Of a DNA stretch of 33,851 nucleotides, positions 1 through 10,100 are shown piece after piece. The notes under the pieces are model-generated. The model worked only from the letters and a program-made list of their open reading frames with translations, searched no databases and was not told the origin of the DNA. Numbering within the stretch: the stretch's first letter is position 1; each line of letters begins with the position of its first letter. Both the position numbers and the translations under genes were made by a program. Source of the DNA: Bacteroidota bacterium (GTDB lineage: Bacteria > Bacteroidota > Bacteroidia > JABDFU01); the NCBI GenBank assembly GCA_013286385.1, contig JABDFU010000019.1, positions 1-33,851 of the forward strand, in the 5' to 3' direction.

Positions 1-2
1 AC

Positions 3-1154
3 ATTTTCCCGGGGATGCTGGATTTTTTCAAAGCGGATGAATACGATTCCATGAAGAATCAGATTATCCAGGGCGGAAACCCTCCTGCTACAGCACAGTC
101 CTTTTTGGATAATCTTGAAACAGCGCGCAAGGCCATTTTCAAAGCAGATGTACTGAGGACTTTTTTGCTCATCAGTATGTCGGCAGGGGTGTTGTGGATG
201 TATTTCAAGGCTAAAATTGACCGGGTTTACATTGTTCTTACGATCGCTTTTTTTATTGTTGCCGATATGTGGAGTGTGGACCGGCGCTACCTGGGTACTG
301 AAAATTTTGTACCCAAAGCCAGAACTCAGGTTCCTTTTACAAAGTCTCCGGCTGATGAAAAAATACTGGAAGACAAGGATCCCGATTACCGGGTGCTGAA
401 TATTTCCCTGAGCACCTTCAATGACGCAAGCACTTCCTATTGGCATAAATCAATCGGGGGTTACCATGGTGCCAAAATGAAGCGCTATCAGGAATTAATT
501 GATTTTCAGATTGACAAATGCATAGAGACGATTACCGGAACACTGAAATCACATCCAAGCGATTCTTCGATACGGTTTGCATTTTCGGGCCTTCCGGTTT
601 TGAACATGCTCAATACCCGCTATGTTATTTACAATCCGGATGCAGCCCCTTTGCAAAACCCTTCAGCTCTTGGAAATGCCTGGTTTGTCAGTACGGTCAG
701 GTTTGTGAAAACGGCCGATTCTGAAATAACCGCTTTGAGCAATTTTAATCCCCGTACGACTACTATCGTGGATGAGCGCTTCAAAAATGAACTGGATCAG
801 TTTACGCCCAAAGCCGACCCGGAGGCCCATATTCAGTTGCTGTCCTATAAAGCCAATGAGCTGAGCTATGAATCGAATTCCTCCTCAGAACAACTGGCTG
901 TTTTTTCTGAAATCTATTACAAGGACGGATGGAATGCCTATGTCGACGGCAAACTCAGTCCGCATTTCAGGGCGAATTATGTATTGCGTGCTATGCGCAT
1001 TCCGGCCGGCAAGCACAGCATTGTTTACAAATTCGAACCGACGGTCTATAAAACAGGGGAGGGAATTTCGTTTGCGATGTCTGCCCTGCTTTTACTCAGC
1101 GTAGCCGCCTCATTATTTATGGAGGGCAAAAATCAGTTCAGACCGAAAGCCTGA
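3..1154 (+). CDS. YfhO family membrane protein, C-terminal part (5' end outside window)
   Basis: The reading frame is open to the left window edge, so only the last 383 residues of a protein that is usually about 800 aa in Bacteroidota are visible; the in-window ATG at 15 is unlikely to be the real start. Two hydrophobic segments near the beginning (the second ending IVADMW, followed by VDRRYL and ENFVP) and one just before the C-terminus are membrane spans. Between them is a large soluble part ending in the pattern YYKDGWNAYVDGK and a region around AGKHSIVYKFEP, which is characteristic of the YfhO/GT-C-like family. Family members are integral inner-membrane proteins proposed to act in glycosylation of envelope polymers such as teichoic or surface glycans; the substrate here is unknown. 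The stop codon is one base before the next ATG, implying co-transcription with wecB and the following glycosyltransferases, which supports an envelope-glycan role. Confidence 0.85.
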   Translation: MFPGMLDFFKADEYDSMKNQIIQGGNPPATAQSFLDNLETARKAIFKADVLRTFLLISMSAGVLWMYFKAKIDRVYIVLTIAFFIVADMWSVDRRYLGTENFVPKARTQVPFTKSPADEKILEDKDPDYRVLNISLSTFNDASTSYWHKSIGGYHGAKMKRYQELIDFQIDKCIETITGTLKSHPSDSSIRFAFSGLPVLNMLNTRYVIYNPDAAPLQNPSALGNAWFVSTVRFVKTADSEITALSNFNPRTTTIVDERFKNELDQFTPKADPEAHIQLLSYKANELSYESNSSSEQLAVFSEIYYKDGWNAYVDGKLSPHFRANYVLRAMRIPAGKHSIVYKFEPTVYKTGEGISFAMSALLLLSVAASLFMEGKNQFRPKA

Positions 1155-1155
1155 T

Positions 1156-2247
1156 ATGAAAAAAAAAATCTTAATTGTAGTCGGTACCCGGCCCAACATT
1201 ATCAAGGTCACTCAATTCAGGAAGGTCGCTGAACAGTACTACCCCGGGCTGGAACTGAAGATTATTCATACCGGCCAGCATTCCAATGACAAAATGTCAA
1301 CTGTTTTTTTTGAAGAGCTGAAGGTGTTTCCTGATTTTTATCTGGAATTGACGGCATCCACACCGCTTTCCCAAATCGGCGAGATTATGTCCAAACTTGA
1401 AGTTACGCTCCAATCGTATCAGCCGGACCTGTTGCTGGTTGTGGGGGATGTCAATTCGACGGTTGCGGCTGCGTTTGCCGCAAACCGCCTGGGTGTGAAA
1501 CTGGCCCATGTGGAGAGCGGACTCAGGAGCTACGACAGAGGCATGCCCGAAGAAATCAACCGCATCCTGACCGATGACCTGGCTGATTATTTTTTCGTTA
1601 CCGAGCCCAGCGGCATGGAAAACCTGTTGAAGGAAGGAAAAGATAACGCGGCTGTTTTTATGGTCGGTAATACCATGATCGATACCCTTGTTGCCTTTGA
1701 CGACTCGATTCGTTCCTGTGACATACTCCGGCGGCTGAAGATTTCTCCCGGGGCTTATGTCCTGGTAACCATGCACAGGCCCTCCAATGTCGATACCCCT
1801 GAAGGACTGAATAAAATTATCGAATTGATAAGCGCGGTTACCAAACAATATTCTGTGGTTTTTCCCGTGCATCCGCGGACCTTAAACAATCTTCAGCGCT
1901 TCGGATTGACCGACCGTTTGGAAAAAAATAAAAAGGTGGTGCTCACTGGGCCCCAGGACTATTTTTCTTTTCAGAAACTGCTGCTCGACAGTGCAAAAGT
2001 CATTACCGACAGCGGAGGAGTTCAGGAGGAAACGACCTTCAGGAAAGTCCCCTGTTTTACCTTACGGCCGAATACCGAAAGGCCGGTTACTATCCGTGAG
2101 GGCTCCAACGAACTGCTTCCCTTTGATGTGAAGCAGATTTGCGAGCGACTGTTTGCTCCTCAAAAGAAATCGGCAGTTCCGGCTTTGTGGGACGGCCAAT
2201 CTACCCGCCGCATTCTGGAAGCAATAGCTACCGTTATTCTGACCTGA
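1156..2247 (+). CDS. wecB: UDP-N-acetylglucosamine 2-epimerase (non-hydrolysing)
   Basis: This 363-aa protein matches the usual length of the WecB/MnaA family, which interconverts UDP-GlcNAc and UDP-ManNAc in the cytoplasm for surface-polysaccharide synthesis. Visible family motifs are GTRPNIIKV near residue 10 (the usual form is GTRPEIIK), HTGQH around 38, HVESGLRSYDRGMPEEINR around 118-136, VTMHRPSNVD around 204, PVHPRT around 238, and DSGGVQEE followed by RPVTIREGSN, which form the UDP-sugar site in the C-terminal Rossmann-like domain. The Asn in place of Glu in the first motif is a mild oddity. The gene starts one base after the YfhO gene and ends one base before the glycosyltransferase start, so translation is probably coupled. 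The product UDP-ManNAc may feed the downstream glycosyltransferases, but that link is inference. Confidence 0.93.
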   Translation: MKKKILIVVGTRPNIIKVTQFRKVAEQYYPGLELKIIHTGQHSNDKMSTVFFEELKVFPDFYLELTASTPLSQIGEIMSKLEVTLQSYQPDLLLVVGDVNSTVAAAFAANRLGVKLAHVESGLRSYDRGMPEEINRILTDDLADYFFVTEPSGMENLLKEGKDNAAVFMVGNTMIDTLVAFDDSIRSCDILRRLKISPGAYVLVTMHRPSNVDTPEGLNKIIELISAVTKQYSVVFPVHPRTLNNLQRFGLTDRLEKNKKVVLTGPQDYFSFQKLLLDSAKVITDSGGVQEETTFRKVPCFTLRPNTERPVTIREGSNELLPFDVKQICERLFAPQKKSAVPALWDGQSTRRILEAIATVILT

Positions 2248-2248
2248 A

Positions 2249-3565
2249 TTGGCCCGGAGAGTACTCATAATTACCTATTACTGGCCCCCCAGCGGAGGCT
2301 CAGGGGTTCAGCGCTGGCTCAAGACAAGCAAATACCTGAGGCTTTTCGGTTGGGAGCCGGTTATCTATACGGCAAAGGGGGGAGAAGCGCCTGTTACCGA
2401 TGATTCGCTTGAGAAGGATGTGCCTGTTGGACTAGAAGTTCTGCGAAGGCCCATCTGGGAGCCCTATTTTTTTTACAAGCGTCTGATCGGACAAAAGAAG
2501 ACCGAACGAATCAATACCGGATTTTTAGCCGAATCTGACAAGCCGAAACTTGCTGAAAAATTATCGGTCTGGATCAGGGGAAATTTTTTTATCCCGGACG
2601 CCAGGTGTTTCTGGATCAGGCCTTCGGTTAAGTACCTGACTTCCTACCTGCAAAAAAACCGGGTGGATGCTATTGTTTCTACCGGTCCCCCGCACTCCAT
2701 GCATTTAATAGCGCTGGGACTGAAAAAGGAATTGGGAATACCCTGGCTGGCCGATTTCAGGGACCCCTGGACGGATATCGACTTTTACGATCAGCTGATG
2801 CTGAGCGCCCGGGCGGATGCCAAACACAAACGTCTTGAAAAAGAAGTGCTCCAGCGTGCGGATGAGGTGGTTACCGTGAGCCGCAACTGGGCTGCGGACC
2901 TTGAAAAAATTGCAGGCCGGCCCGTCCGGGTTGTGACCAACGGATTTGACGAGGATGACTTCCCGGGCAATGAAAGCGAAACGTATCCGGGCTTTCTGTT
3001 TCACCATATCGGTTCGATGAACAAAGACCGCAATCCGCATAATTTCTGGAAGGCTCTGGCCGAATTGTGCCGGGAAATACCGGGGTTCGCCGGTGATCTG
3101 AAGGTCAGGTTAACCGGTAAAAACGATGTGTCAGTGCTTAAAAGTATTCAGGAGAACGGGCTGGAAAAGCAAACAGAAATCGTAGAATACATGGATCACG
3201 AAAAGGTAATCGAAAGCCTGAGAAAATCACCCATACTGTTGCTTCCCCTGAACGATACGCCGAATACCCTTGGTATTATACCCGGAAAGTTGTTTGAATA
3301 CCTGGCCGCCAAACGGCCTGTATTTGTTATCGGAAGTTTAACCGGAGACACTTCGAGGATCGTCCATGAGCTGAAGGCCGGAACAGTGGCAGGATTCGGG
3401 GATTACGCAATGACCAAAAAACTGATTCGGGAGTATTACGACAAATTCAAAAACGGGCAATTGAAAATTTCTTCAGAAGAATTGATAAACAGTTATTCGA
3501 GAAAAAACCTTGCCGGATCCCTTGCCGCATTCTTAACCGCTATGTCAGCCCCAAAAGCCGTCTGA
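2249..3565 (+). CDS. GT-B fold glycosyltransferase (GT4-like)
   Basis: The 438-aa product begins RVLIITYYWPPSGGSGVQRW, a signature of Bacteroidota glycosyltransferases with an N-terminal acceptor domain containing a glycine-rich loop. The C-terminal half has the nucleotide-sugar-binding pattern of GT4 enzymes: VTNGFDEDDF, HHIGSMNKDRNP, and PGKLFEYLAAKRPVFVIG near residue 350. The start is a TTG; it is the only usable start, because an in-frame TGA lies nine bases upstream and the product already begins at the conserved N-terminal strand. The gene follows wecB by one base and precedes the membrane glycosyltransferase by two bases. It probably transfers a sugar to a lipid-linked or surface glycan on the cytoplasmic face. 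Donor and acceptor cannot be read from the sequence. Confidence 0.85.
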   Translation: MARRVLIITYYWPPSGGSGVQRWLKTSKYLRLFGWEPVIYTAKGGEAPVTDDSLEKDVPVGLEVLRRPIWEPYFFYKRLIGQKKTERINTGFLAESDKPKLAEKLSVWIRGNFFIPDARCFWIRPSVKYLTSYLQKNRVDAIVSTGPPHSMHLIALGLKKELGIPWLADFRDPWTDIDFYDQLMLSARADAKHKRLEKEVLQRADEVVTVSRNWAADLEKIAGRPVRVVTNGFDEDDFPGNESETYPGFLFHHIGSMNKDRNPHNFWKALAELCREIPGFAGDLKVRLTGKNDVSVLKSIQENGLEKQTEIVEYMDHEKVIESLRKSPILLLPLNDTPNTLGIIPGKLFEYLAAKRPVFVIGSLTGDTSRIVHELKAGTVAGFGDYAMTKKLIREYYDKFKNGQLKISSEELINSYSRKNLAGSLAAFLTAMSAPKAV

Positions 3566-3567
3566 AC

Positions 3568-4965
3568 ATGAAAAAATTAGCGATCCTTCCGCTGAAATAC
3601 ATTCTGCTGTTGAATCTGTTCCTGAAGCTGGTGTTTTTTCTGATGATTGCTCCCTGGAGGAGCGATGTGGTCTCCGATACAATTTTGGTCAGCGATTCAA
3701 AAGGCTACCATGAACTTGCCCTGAATATTTTGCGCAATCACTCTTTTGCTCCCGTAAAAGATACGGCGGATGTCAGGTCTATGAGCGCAGTAGAGGCTTC
3801 GGGATTCATTTTTTCAAGGTCGGACACCTTCAGGACTCCTGGTTACCCCTTGTTTCTGGCTGCAGTCTATTGGCTTTTCGGCGAACGGCCATGGACAGCT
3901 TTGCTTATCCAAATCCTGCTCAGCCTGCTGACGGTTGTTTATGTGTACAAACTATCGGTTCTGCTTTTTAACACGACCCAAATTGCCGGCCTTGCAGCCT
4001 TGCTTTTTGTCCTGGATATTCATTCTGCGTACGCTGCAAATCAACTGCTGACCGATACGTTGTTTACCTTTTTGTTTTTATCCTCCGTGTATTTCTTTTT
4101 GAAAGGAATTTACGACAAGGTTTCCCCATTTAAGATGCCGGGAATGGGGGCTTTTTTACTGGGGCTGGCCTGCCTGACAAGGCCCATTGCCTTCCTGTAT
4201 CTGATCGTTCCTCTGAGTTTACTTTTAGTTCTTCCCGGGAAGGGGATGCCGCAGAAAATCAGGTCTGCCGTATTTTCAGCGCTTATTTTCGCCGGCATTG
4301 TCTGTTGCTGGACTTCCCGTAACTATGTTAAGTACGGGCATTGGAGTTTTTCTACATTGCAGGGGCACTCGATGTTTTTGAACATGTGCCTGCTCAAATC
4401 TAAAATCGAAAAGCAGCCCTTGGATGCATCAAGGACGTATTTCCAGGCAAAAGCCGATTCGATGGGCTTCAGAGCCACAAGCGATGTTTTTCAACAGGCC
4501 GGGATTTTCGAAAAAGTGGGTATCGCTTACCTGATGAAACACAAACTCGAATACGCCAAGGCTCACCTGATGGGGGCTGTGAATATGTTTCTTTCCCTTG
4601 GCAACCGGGGTATGGCGAATTCATTCGGATGGTCCCGGGCAAAGCCCGGTTATGAATTTGCCGAACTGAATCCGGCCCGGATTTCAAAAAACTTCAATCC
4701 TGATAATGTCCGCGAAACAGCCCTTGGAATCCTGATTGCCCTGTTACTGGCTATTCAATACCTGGGAAGCTTCCTGGGACTGATTCAATTGAAAAAAGAA
4801 AGAAGCACCGGTGTGCTTCTTTTCTTTCTTCTGACTATACTCTATTTTGCGAGTTTAACAGGAATTGTAGGCATGTACAGGCATAAAATTCCTATCGTTC
4901 CGCTGCTGTGTATTCTTGCAGGAGCCGGGCTCAGTTCACTTTTTCGTTCGCCAAAACAGCTTTAA
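3568..4965 (+). CDS. GT39/PMT-like integral membrane glycosyltransferase
   Basis: The 465-aa product is strongly hydrophobic throughout, with about ten predicted membrane spans. Near the N-terminus it has a large extracytoplasmic loop containing DSKGYHELALNI and, around residue 90, FRTPGYPLFLAAVYWLFG. This arrangement (acidic residues in the first loop, then the PGYP/L motif before a span) is typical of dolichyl-phosphate-mannose-protein mannosyltransferase-like and ArnT-like GT-C enzymes, which use polyprenyl-phosphate sugars on the periplasmic side. The C-terminus has GIVGMYRHKIPIVPLL, common in these proteins. It lies two bases after the previous glycosyltransferase in the same envelope-glycan operon. 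Its last 35 nt overlap the 3' end of the convergent collagen-like lipoprotein gene. The sugar donor and acceptor are unknown. Confidence 0.8.
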   Translation: MKKLAILPLKYILLLNLFLKLVFFLMIAPWRSDVVSDTILVSDSKGYHELALNILRNHSFAPVKDTADVRSMSAVEASGFIFSRSDTFRTPGYPLFLAAVYWLFGERPWTALLIQILLSLLTVVYVYKLSVLLFNTTQIAGLAALLFVLDIHSAYAANQLLTDTLFTFLFLSSVYFFLKGIYDKVSPFKMPGMGAFLLGLACLTRPIAFLYLIVPLSLLLVLPGKGMPQKIRSAVFSALIFAGIVCCWTSRNYVKYGHWSFSTLQGHSMFLNMCLLKSKIEKQPLDASRTYFQAKADSMGFRATSDVFQQAGIFEKVGIAYLMKHKLEYAKAHLMGAVNMFLSLGNRGMANSFGWSRAKPGYEFAELNPARISKNFNPDNVRETALGILIALLLAIQYLGSFLGLIQLKKERSTGVLLFFLLTILYFASLTGIVGMYRHKIPIVPLLCILAGAGLSSLFRSPKQL

Positions 4966-5488
4966 CCTGGGTGTAATCTTTCCAGTTCACCGAAGGGTAT
5001 TTTTTCATGCCAGCTGCAGAAATAGAAACGATTCTGACATAAATGGTTGTTTCGCTGTACGAGGTATTTGCGTTTCCTCCGCCTGCAAAGAACAGGGTAA
5101 GCTGATCTGCGGGCAAATAGGTTTTGGAAGTCGCATTGATATTGAACCCGAAAGTGGTAGAGCCTGAAATTTCAGGCAGCGGGTTCCAGTTGTATCCGGT
5201 AGCAGACCAATATACATTTACTGTTCCTCCGTTTGCCACAGTATCTGTAATCTGCGGGTCGTTTACATAAATGTAATCATAGCTTCCCGCAGAGCTCCAG
5301 TCGGCACTGGTATAGGTGTACATGGTGTCTTTAATCAGGGTATTTCCCGATCCTGAGCCACCTCCGCCGGGTCCTGTTGGTCCGGTTGGTCCTGTTGGTC
5401 CGGCAGGTCCCGTAGCTCCGTCTTTTGAGCAAGAAGTAATGGCCATTGTCAAAAACAGCCCGGCTGCCAATGCGCTAATAAGTTTCAT
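4931..5488 (-). CDS. collagen-like repeat lipoprotein
   Basis: The 185-aa product starts with a lipoprotein signal (MKLISALAAGLFLTMAITSC, predicted lipidated Cys20). Right after it is a short collagen-like tract of Gly-X-Y triplets (GATGPAGPTGPTGPTGP) and a Gly/Ser-rich linker. The rest (about residues 50-185) looks like an all-beta domain rich in Thr, Ser, Asn and Tyr, a common Bacteroidota secreted architecture of unknown function. The triplet run is too short to suggest a stable collagen helix alone and may be a stalk or spacer. The protein is probably anchored in the outer membrane. It is transcribed alone from the candidate promoter at 5535-5564, and its coding end overlaps the convergent membrane glycosyltransferase gene. 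No enzymatic motif was recognised. Confidence 0.8.
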   Translation of the reverse strand: MKLISALAAGLFLTMAITSCSKDGATGPAGPTGPTGPTGPGGGGSGSGNTLIKDTMYTYTSADWSSAGSYDYIYVNDPQITDTVANGGTVNVYWSATGYNWNPLPEISGSTTFGFNINATSKTYLPADQLTLFFAGGGNANTSYSETTIYVRIVSISAAGMKKYPSVNWKDYTQVKAVLANEKVN

Positions 5489-5534
5489 AATTTTCAGGGT
5501 TAAATGGTTACTATTATCGGGCCAATTTAGGCAA

Positions 5535-5564
5535 AAAACCTATTCGACCAACTATTTTTATCAA
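5535..5564 (-). promoter_or_regulatory. candidate Bacteroidota-type promoter for the collagen-like lipoprotein gene
   Basis: Read on the minus strand, ATTG (TTG at 5564-5562) is followed by exactly 19 nt and then TAGGTTTT (5542-5535). This fits the primary sigma-factor consensus of Bacteroidota (TTTG about 19-21 nt upstream of TAnnTTTG) with one mismatch in each element. Transcription would start roughly 40 nt before the ATG at 5488. The same TTG-N19-TAGGTTTT arrangement occurs upstream of the T4SS-like operon at 18387-18416. Confidence 0.5.
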
Positions 5565-5597
5565 TGGAATACTGCACTTTGAGTATCTTTACGTTCT

Positions 5598-6323
5598 ATG
5601 TCCAAAAAGAGAGCCATAATTATAGGAGGTGGTCCTGCAGGCCTAACTGCTGCATATGAATTCAAGAAATACACGGACATTGAACCGGTTGTTTTGGAAC
5701 AAAGCGAATACTGGGGAGGGATTTCAAGAACGGTCAATTTTAAAGGAAACCGGATTGATATCGGCGGACATCGTTTTTTTTCAAAATCAAGTGAGGTTAT
5801 GGAGTGGTGGGAGAAAATCCTTCCCATCTTTTCTGAACAGGAAAATTTCAAGGTTACCTACCGGAATAAATCCGTAGACCTGAACCGTACAACAACCGCA
5901 GTCAGCAAAGATGCCGAGGATGTTATGCTTGTTCGCAGCCGCAAATCGAGAATCTATTACGATAAGACTTTTTTTGATTACCCGATTTCCCTGACCCCGG
6001 AAACGATACTGAAACTGGGTCTGTTTAACACCTTTTTAATCGGGGTGAGCTATATGAAAAGCCTCCTGTTTCAGATTAAGCCCGAAAAAAATCTGGAAGA
6101 TTTTTTTATTAACCGGTTCGGGAAAAACCTGTACAAGCAGTTTTTTAAGGACTATACGGAGAAAGTCTGGGGAATCAAGTGTACCGAGATAAGTCCCGAA
6201 TGGGGTGCCCAGCGTATCAAGGGTCTTTCGATTACGGAGGCCATCCTTCATTTTTTTCGGCAAGCTTTTCAGCAAGAAAGAAAAGGACATTCATCAGAAA
6301 AACACAAACACCTCCCTGATTGA
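5598..6323 (+). CDS. FAD-dependent NAD(P)-binding amine oxidase-like protein, N-terminal piece (frameshifted)
   Basis: The first 220 or so residues have a dinucleotide-binding fold ([17 protein letters not shown] at residues 6-22), the amine-oxidase-type segment [24 protein letters not shown] and the conserved run [33 protein letters not shown]. It belongs to the flavin amine oxidoreductase/protoporphyrinogen oxidase-like group often found with polysaccharide genes, where UDP-galactopyranose-mutase-like or desaturase-like roles are suspected. After the T7 run at 6251-6257 the frame leaves the family sequence ([21 protein letters not shown]) and stops at 6323. The family continuation appears one frame over in the next entry, so the two pieces form one gene of about 515 codons. 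Removing one T from the run restores a continuous protein. This may be a true mutation or a homopolymer sequencing error. Confidence 0.8.
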   Translation: MSKKRAIIIGGGPAGLTAAYEFKKYTDIEPVVLEQSEYWGGISRTVNFKGNRIDIGGHRFFSKSSEVMEWWEKILPIFSEQENFKVTYRNKSVDLNRTTTAVSKDAEDVMLVRSRKSRIYYDKTFFDYPISLTPETILKLGLFNTFLIGVSYMKSLLFQIKPEKNLEDFFINRFGKNLYKQFFKDYTEKVWGIKCTEISPEWGAQRIKGLSITEAILHFFRQAFQQERKGHSSEKHKHLPD

Positions 6324-7146
6324 ATTTTTCCTTTATCCCAAATACGGCCCCGGGCAGATGTGGGAAAAAGTAGCTTCCCTTGTTGCTGAAATGGGCGGAC
6401 AACTGGTTCAGAATTCCAAGGTTGTAAAAATCGAAACCCAGGATAAAAAAATTACTGCAGTTGTCGCAAAAAATCAGGTCACGGGAGAAGAGACCCGGTA
6501 TGAAGGGGATTATTTTATTTCAACCATGCCTGTGAAAGAACTGATCGAAGCGATGAACGCTCAGATTCCTGATACGGTCAGGGAGGTTTCATCAGGACTG
6601 ATCTACCGGGATTTTATTACTGTCGGATTGCTGCTCAGTAAACTCAAATTGCCGGATATTACGGATAACTGGATATACATACAGGAGCCGGAAGTCAAGG
6701 TGGGGAGACTGCAGATTTTTAACAACTGGAGCCCGTTTATGGTAAAGGATCCGAATACGGTTTGGGTAGGCCTTGAGTATTTCTGCAATGAAAAAGATGA
6801 GCTCTGGGAATTGAGCGAAAGTGATATGAAAGCCATGGCTATACGTGAGCTTTCGGATATAGGGATCATTTTTAAGGAGGATGTGCTGGATTCGGTTGTT
6901 ATTAAAATGCCTAAAACGTATCCCGCCTATTTCGGAACCTATGACAGGTTTGGTGAACTGAAGAGCTATGTTGATCAATTCAGCAACCTGTTTCTGGTCG
7001 GAAGAAACGGAATGCACAAATACAACAACCAGGATCATTCGATGCTGACGGCTATTGAGGCCGTCCGGAATATCCGTACTAACGTGAGCGGAAAAGAAAA
7101 CATCTGGGCCATCAATGCAGAGCAGGAGTATCACGAAGAAAAGTAA
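6205..7146 (+). CDS. FAD-dependent amine oxidase-like protein, C-terminal piece (frameshifted)
   Basis: This is the downstream frame of the gene described at 5598. A GTG at 6205 opens the frame, but the residues before about 6255 ([13 protein letters not shown]) are an out-of-frame reading of the upstream gene. Family-like sequence starts at [15 protein letters not shown] and continues with [21 protein letters not shown], the substrate-domain region, and ends with [19 protein letters not shown] and AIEAVRN, the C-terminal flavin-contacting motif of the amine oxidase superfamily. If the frameshift is real, this piece lacks the Rossmann FAD-binding segment and could not work alone. The gene ends 26 nt before icmF, so the two may be co-transcribed, though no functional link is evident. 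Confidence 0.75.
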   Translation: MPSVSRVFRLRRPSFIFFGKLFSKKEKDIHQKNTNTSLIEFFLYPKYGPGQMWEKVASLVAEMGGQLVQNSKVVKIETQDKKITAVVAKNQVTGEETRYEGDYFISTMPVKELIEAMNAQIPDTVREVSSGLIYRDFITVGLLLSKLKLPDITDNWIYIQEPEVKVGRLQIFNNWSPFMVKDPNTVWVGLEYFCNEKDELWELSESDMKAMAIRELSDIGIIFKEDVLDSVVIKMPKTYPAYFGTYDRFGELKSYVDQFSNLFLVGRNGMHKYNNQDHSMLTAIEAVRNIRTNVSGKENIWAINAEQEYHEEK

Positions 7147-7172
7147 GCCCACTAAAAACTTTAGAACGGCGC

Positions 7173-10100
7173 ATGATAAAAACAGAGCCCTACGTATCCA
7201 AAAATAAACTGCGTATCGTTACCGCAGCATCGCTGTTCGACGGACATGACGCCGCCATCAATATCATGCGGAGGATTATACAGGCCAGCGGGGCGGAAGT
7301 CATCCACCTGGGACATGACCGGAGCGTGAAAGAGATTGTGGATTGTGCCATTCAGGAAGATGCCAACGCCATTGCCCTTACTTCCTACCAGGGCGGACAC
7401 AATGAGTTTTTCAAATACATGTTTGATCTGCTGAAAGAAAAAGGCTGCGGACACATTAAGATTTTCGGCGGAGGCGGAGGGACCATTCTGCCTTCTGAAA
7501 TCGAAGAGTTACACCGCTATGGCATTACCCGTATTTATGCTCCGGATGACGGGCGCTCGATGGGCCTTCAGGGTATGATCAATGACATGCTGAGTAAATG
7601 TGATTTTGCGACCGGTTCGAATCTGAACGGGGAACTCAGGCATTTTACGACCAGGGATCCCAAAGCCATTGCCCGTCTGATTTCAGCTGCTGAAAATTTT
7701 CCTGTTGAATCAAAACCGGTTTTGGATCAGGTCAGGCAACTGGCTTCAAAATCAAAATCGGTCATACTCGGCATCACCGGTACGGGCGGTGCAGGCAAGT
7801 CTTCGCTTGTGGATGAACTGGTGAGAAGGTACCTGGCGGACTTCAGAACTGAAAAAACGGTGGCTATTGTTTCCGTCGACCCGTCCAAACGGAAAACAGG
7901 AGGCGCCCTGCTGGGCGACCGGATACGGATGAATTCGATCAACAACGACCGCGTTTTTATGCGGTCGCTGGCTACCCGTCAAAGTAACCTGGCGCTTTCA
8001 AAATATGTGAAAGAAGCGGTTGACATTCTCAAGGCTGCCAATTTTGACCTGATCATTCTCGAAACAAGCGGCATCGGGCAGAGCGATACAGAGATTACCG
8101 ACCATTGCGACCTGTCTCTGTATGTCATGACCCCCGAATACGGAGCCGCCTCCCAACTGGAGAAAATAGATATGCTTGATTTTGCGGATGTCATTGCCCT
8201 GAATAAGTTTGACAAACGCGGAGCTCTTGATGCGCTCCGGGATGTTAAAAAGCAATACAAAAGAAATCACCAGCTGTTTGAAACAGCCGATGAACTGTTG
8301 CCTGTTTTCGGAACAATTGCCTCGCAGTTTAACGATCCCGGCATGAACAGCCTCTACGTGGCGGTGATGAACAAACTGCTCGAAAAAACAGGCCGGCAGG
8401 ATCTGAAAACCGTGTTTCATTTCGGTAACGAAATGAGTGAGAAAATATTTATCATTCCTTCGGACCGGACCCGTTACCTGAGTGAGATTACAGCCAATAA
8501 CCGCAGCTACGACAAATGGGTGAACGAGCAGGCTGAAATCGCCCAGCGGTTGTATGGGTTGTGCAAATCCATAGAGGTGCTGAAAGACGGCACCCGCGAA
8601 GCTGAAAACGGGTCCACGGGCGAACACTCTGCTAAAAGCCTGCTGCCGGGGCTCGAGCGTCTGTACGCTGAGCTGGAGTTGAAGCTCGATCCGAATAACA
8701 AAAAAATTCTCGACCAGTGGTCTGAGAAAGTGAAGCGCTATTCGAACGACTATTATTTTTTCAAGGTAAGAGACAAAGAACTGAAAATAGAAACGCATTA
8801 TGAGTCGCTTTCCCATTCACAGATCCCCAAGATCAGTATGCCCAGGTATTCGGCCTGGGGCGATTTACTGAAATGGAATTTGCAGGAAAATGTACCCGGA
8901 GAGTTTCCGTTTACTGCCGGTGTATTCCCGTTTAAGCGGGAAGGCGAAGACCCTACACGCATGTTTGCGGGTGAAGGAGGTCCCGAACGCACGAACCATC
9001 GTTTTCATTATGTTTCCCTGGGTCTTCCGGCCAAGCGCCTGTCAACGGCTTTTGACAGCGTAACGCTGTACGGCAGGGATCCCGAGTACCGCCCCGATAT
9101 TTTCGGAAAGATCGGCAACTCCGGGGTTTCGATCTGTTGTCTGGATGATGCAAAAAAATTGTACTCCGGATTTAATCTGGCTGATCCCGGCACTTCGGTC
9201 AGCATGACCATTAACGGTCCTTCGGCGATTCTGGCGGCATTTTTTATGAATGCCGCCATTGACCAGCAATGCGAATTGTATATCCGTCAGCATAAGATGG
9301 AAGAAGAGGTCACAAAAAAGATCTCAGTGATTTACGCTGAAAAGGGAGTGAAACGCCCTTCCTATCAGGGGCCGTTGCCCGAAGGCAATGATGGTCTGGG
9401 GCTGCTGCTGCTGGGCATTACCGGCGACCGGGTTTTGCCGCAAGACGTCTATCAGAAAATCAAGCAAACCACACTGGCTGCTGTACGCGGAACGGTGCAG
9501 GCCGATATCCTCAAGGAAGACCAGGCCCAGAACACCTGTATTTTTTCCACCGAGTTTTCACTTCGGGTAATGGGAGATATGCAGGCTTATTTTATTGAAA
9601 ATAAAATCCGTAATTTTTATTCGGTTTCCATTTCGGGCTACCACATTGCCGAGGCCGGTGCCAATCCTATTTCCCAGCTGGCCTTTACACTGGCCAACGG
9701 ATTTACCTTTGTGGAGTATTATGTGAGCAGAGGAATGGATGTCGATCAGTTTGCGCCTAATTTGTCTTTCTTCTTTTCAAACGGAATCGATCCTGAATAT
9801 GCGGTCATCGGGCGTGTGGCCCGCAGGATCTGGGCCAAGGCCATGAAACTAAGGTACAAGGCCAACGAACGTTCGCAGATGCTGAAGTACCATATTCAGA
9901 CCTCCGGACGCTCGCTGCATGCCCAGGAAATTGATTTTAACGATATCCGTACAACCCTTCAGGCCCTTTATGCCATTTATGACAACTGCAACTCTCTTCA
10001 CACCAATGCCTATGATGAGGCGATCACTACGCCTACCGAGGAATCGGTGCGAAGGGCTATGGCCATTCAGCTGATCATCAACAGGGAACTGGGTCTGGCG

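Noticed and set aside
5584..5591. TATCTTTA just upstream of the FAD oxidoreductase gene as its -7 promoter element.
   Set aside because: No TTG at the 19-21 nt spacing upstream, and it lies only a few bases before the ATG; insufficient support.
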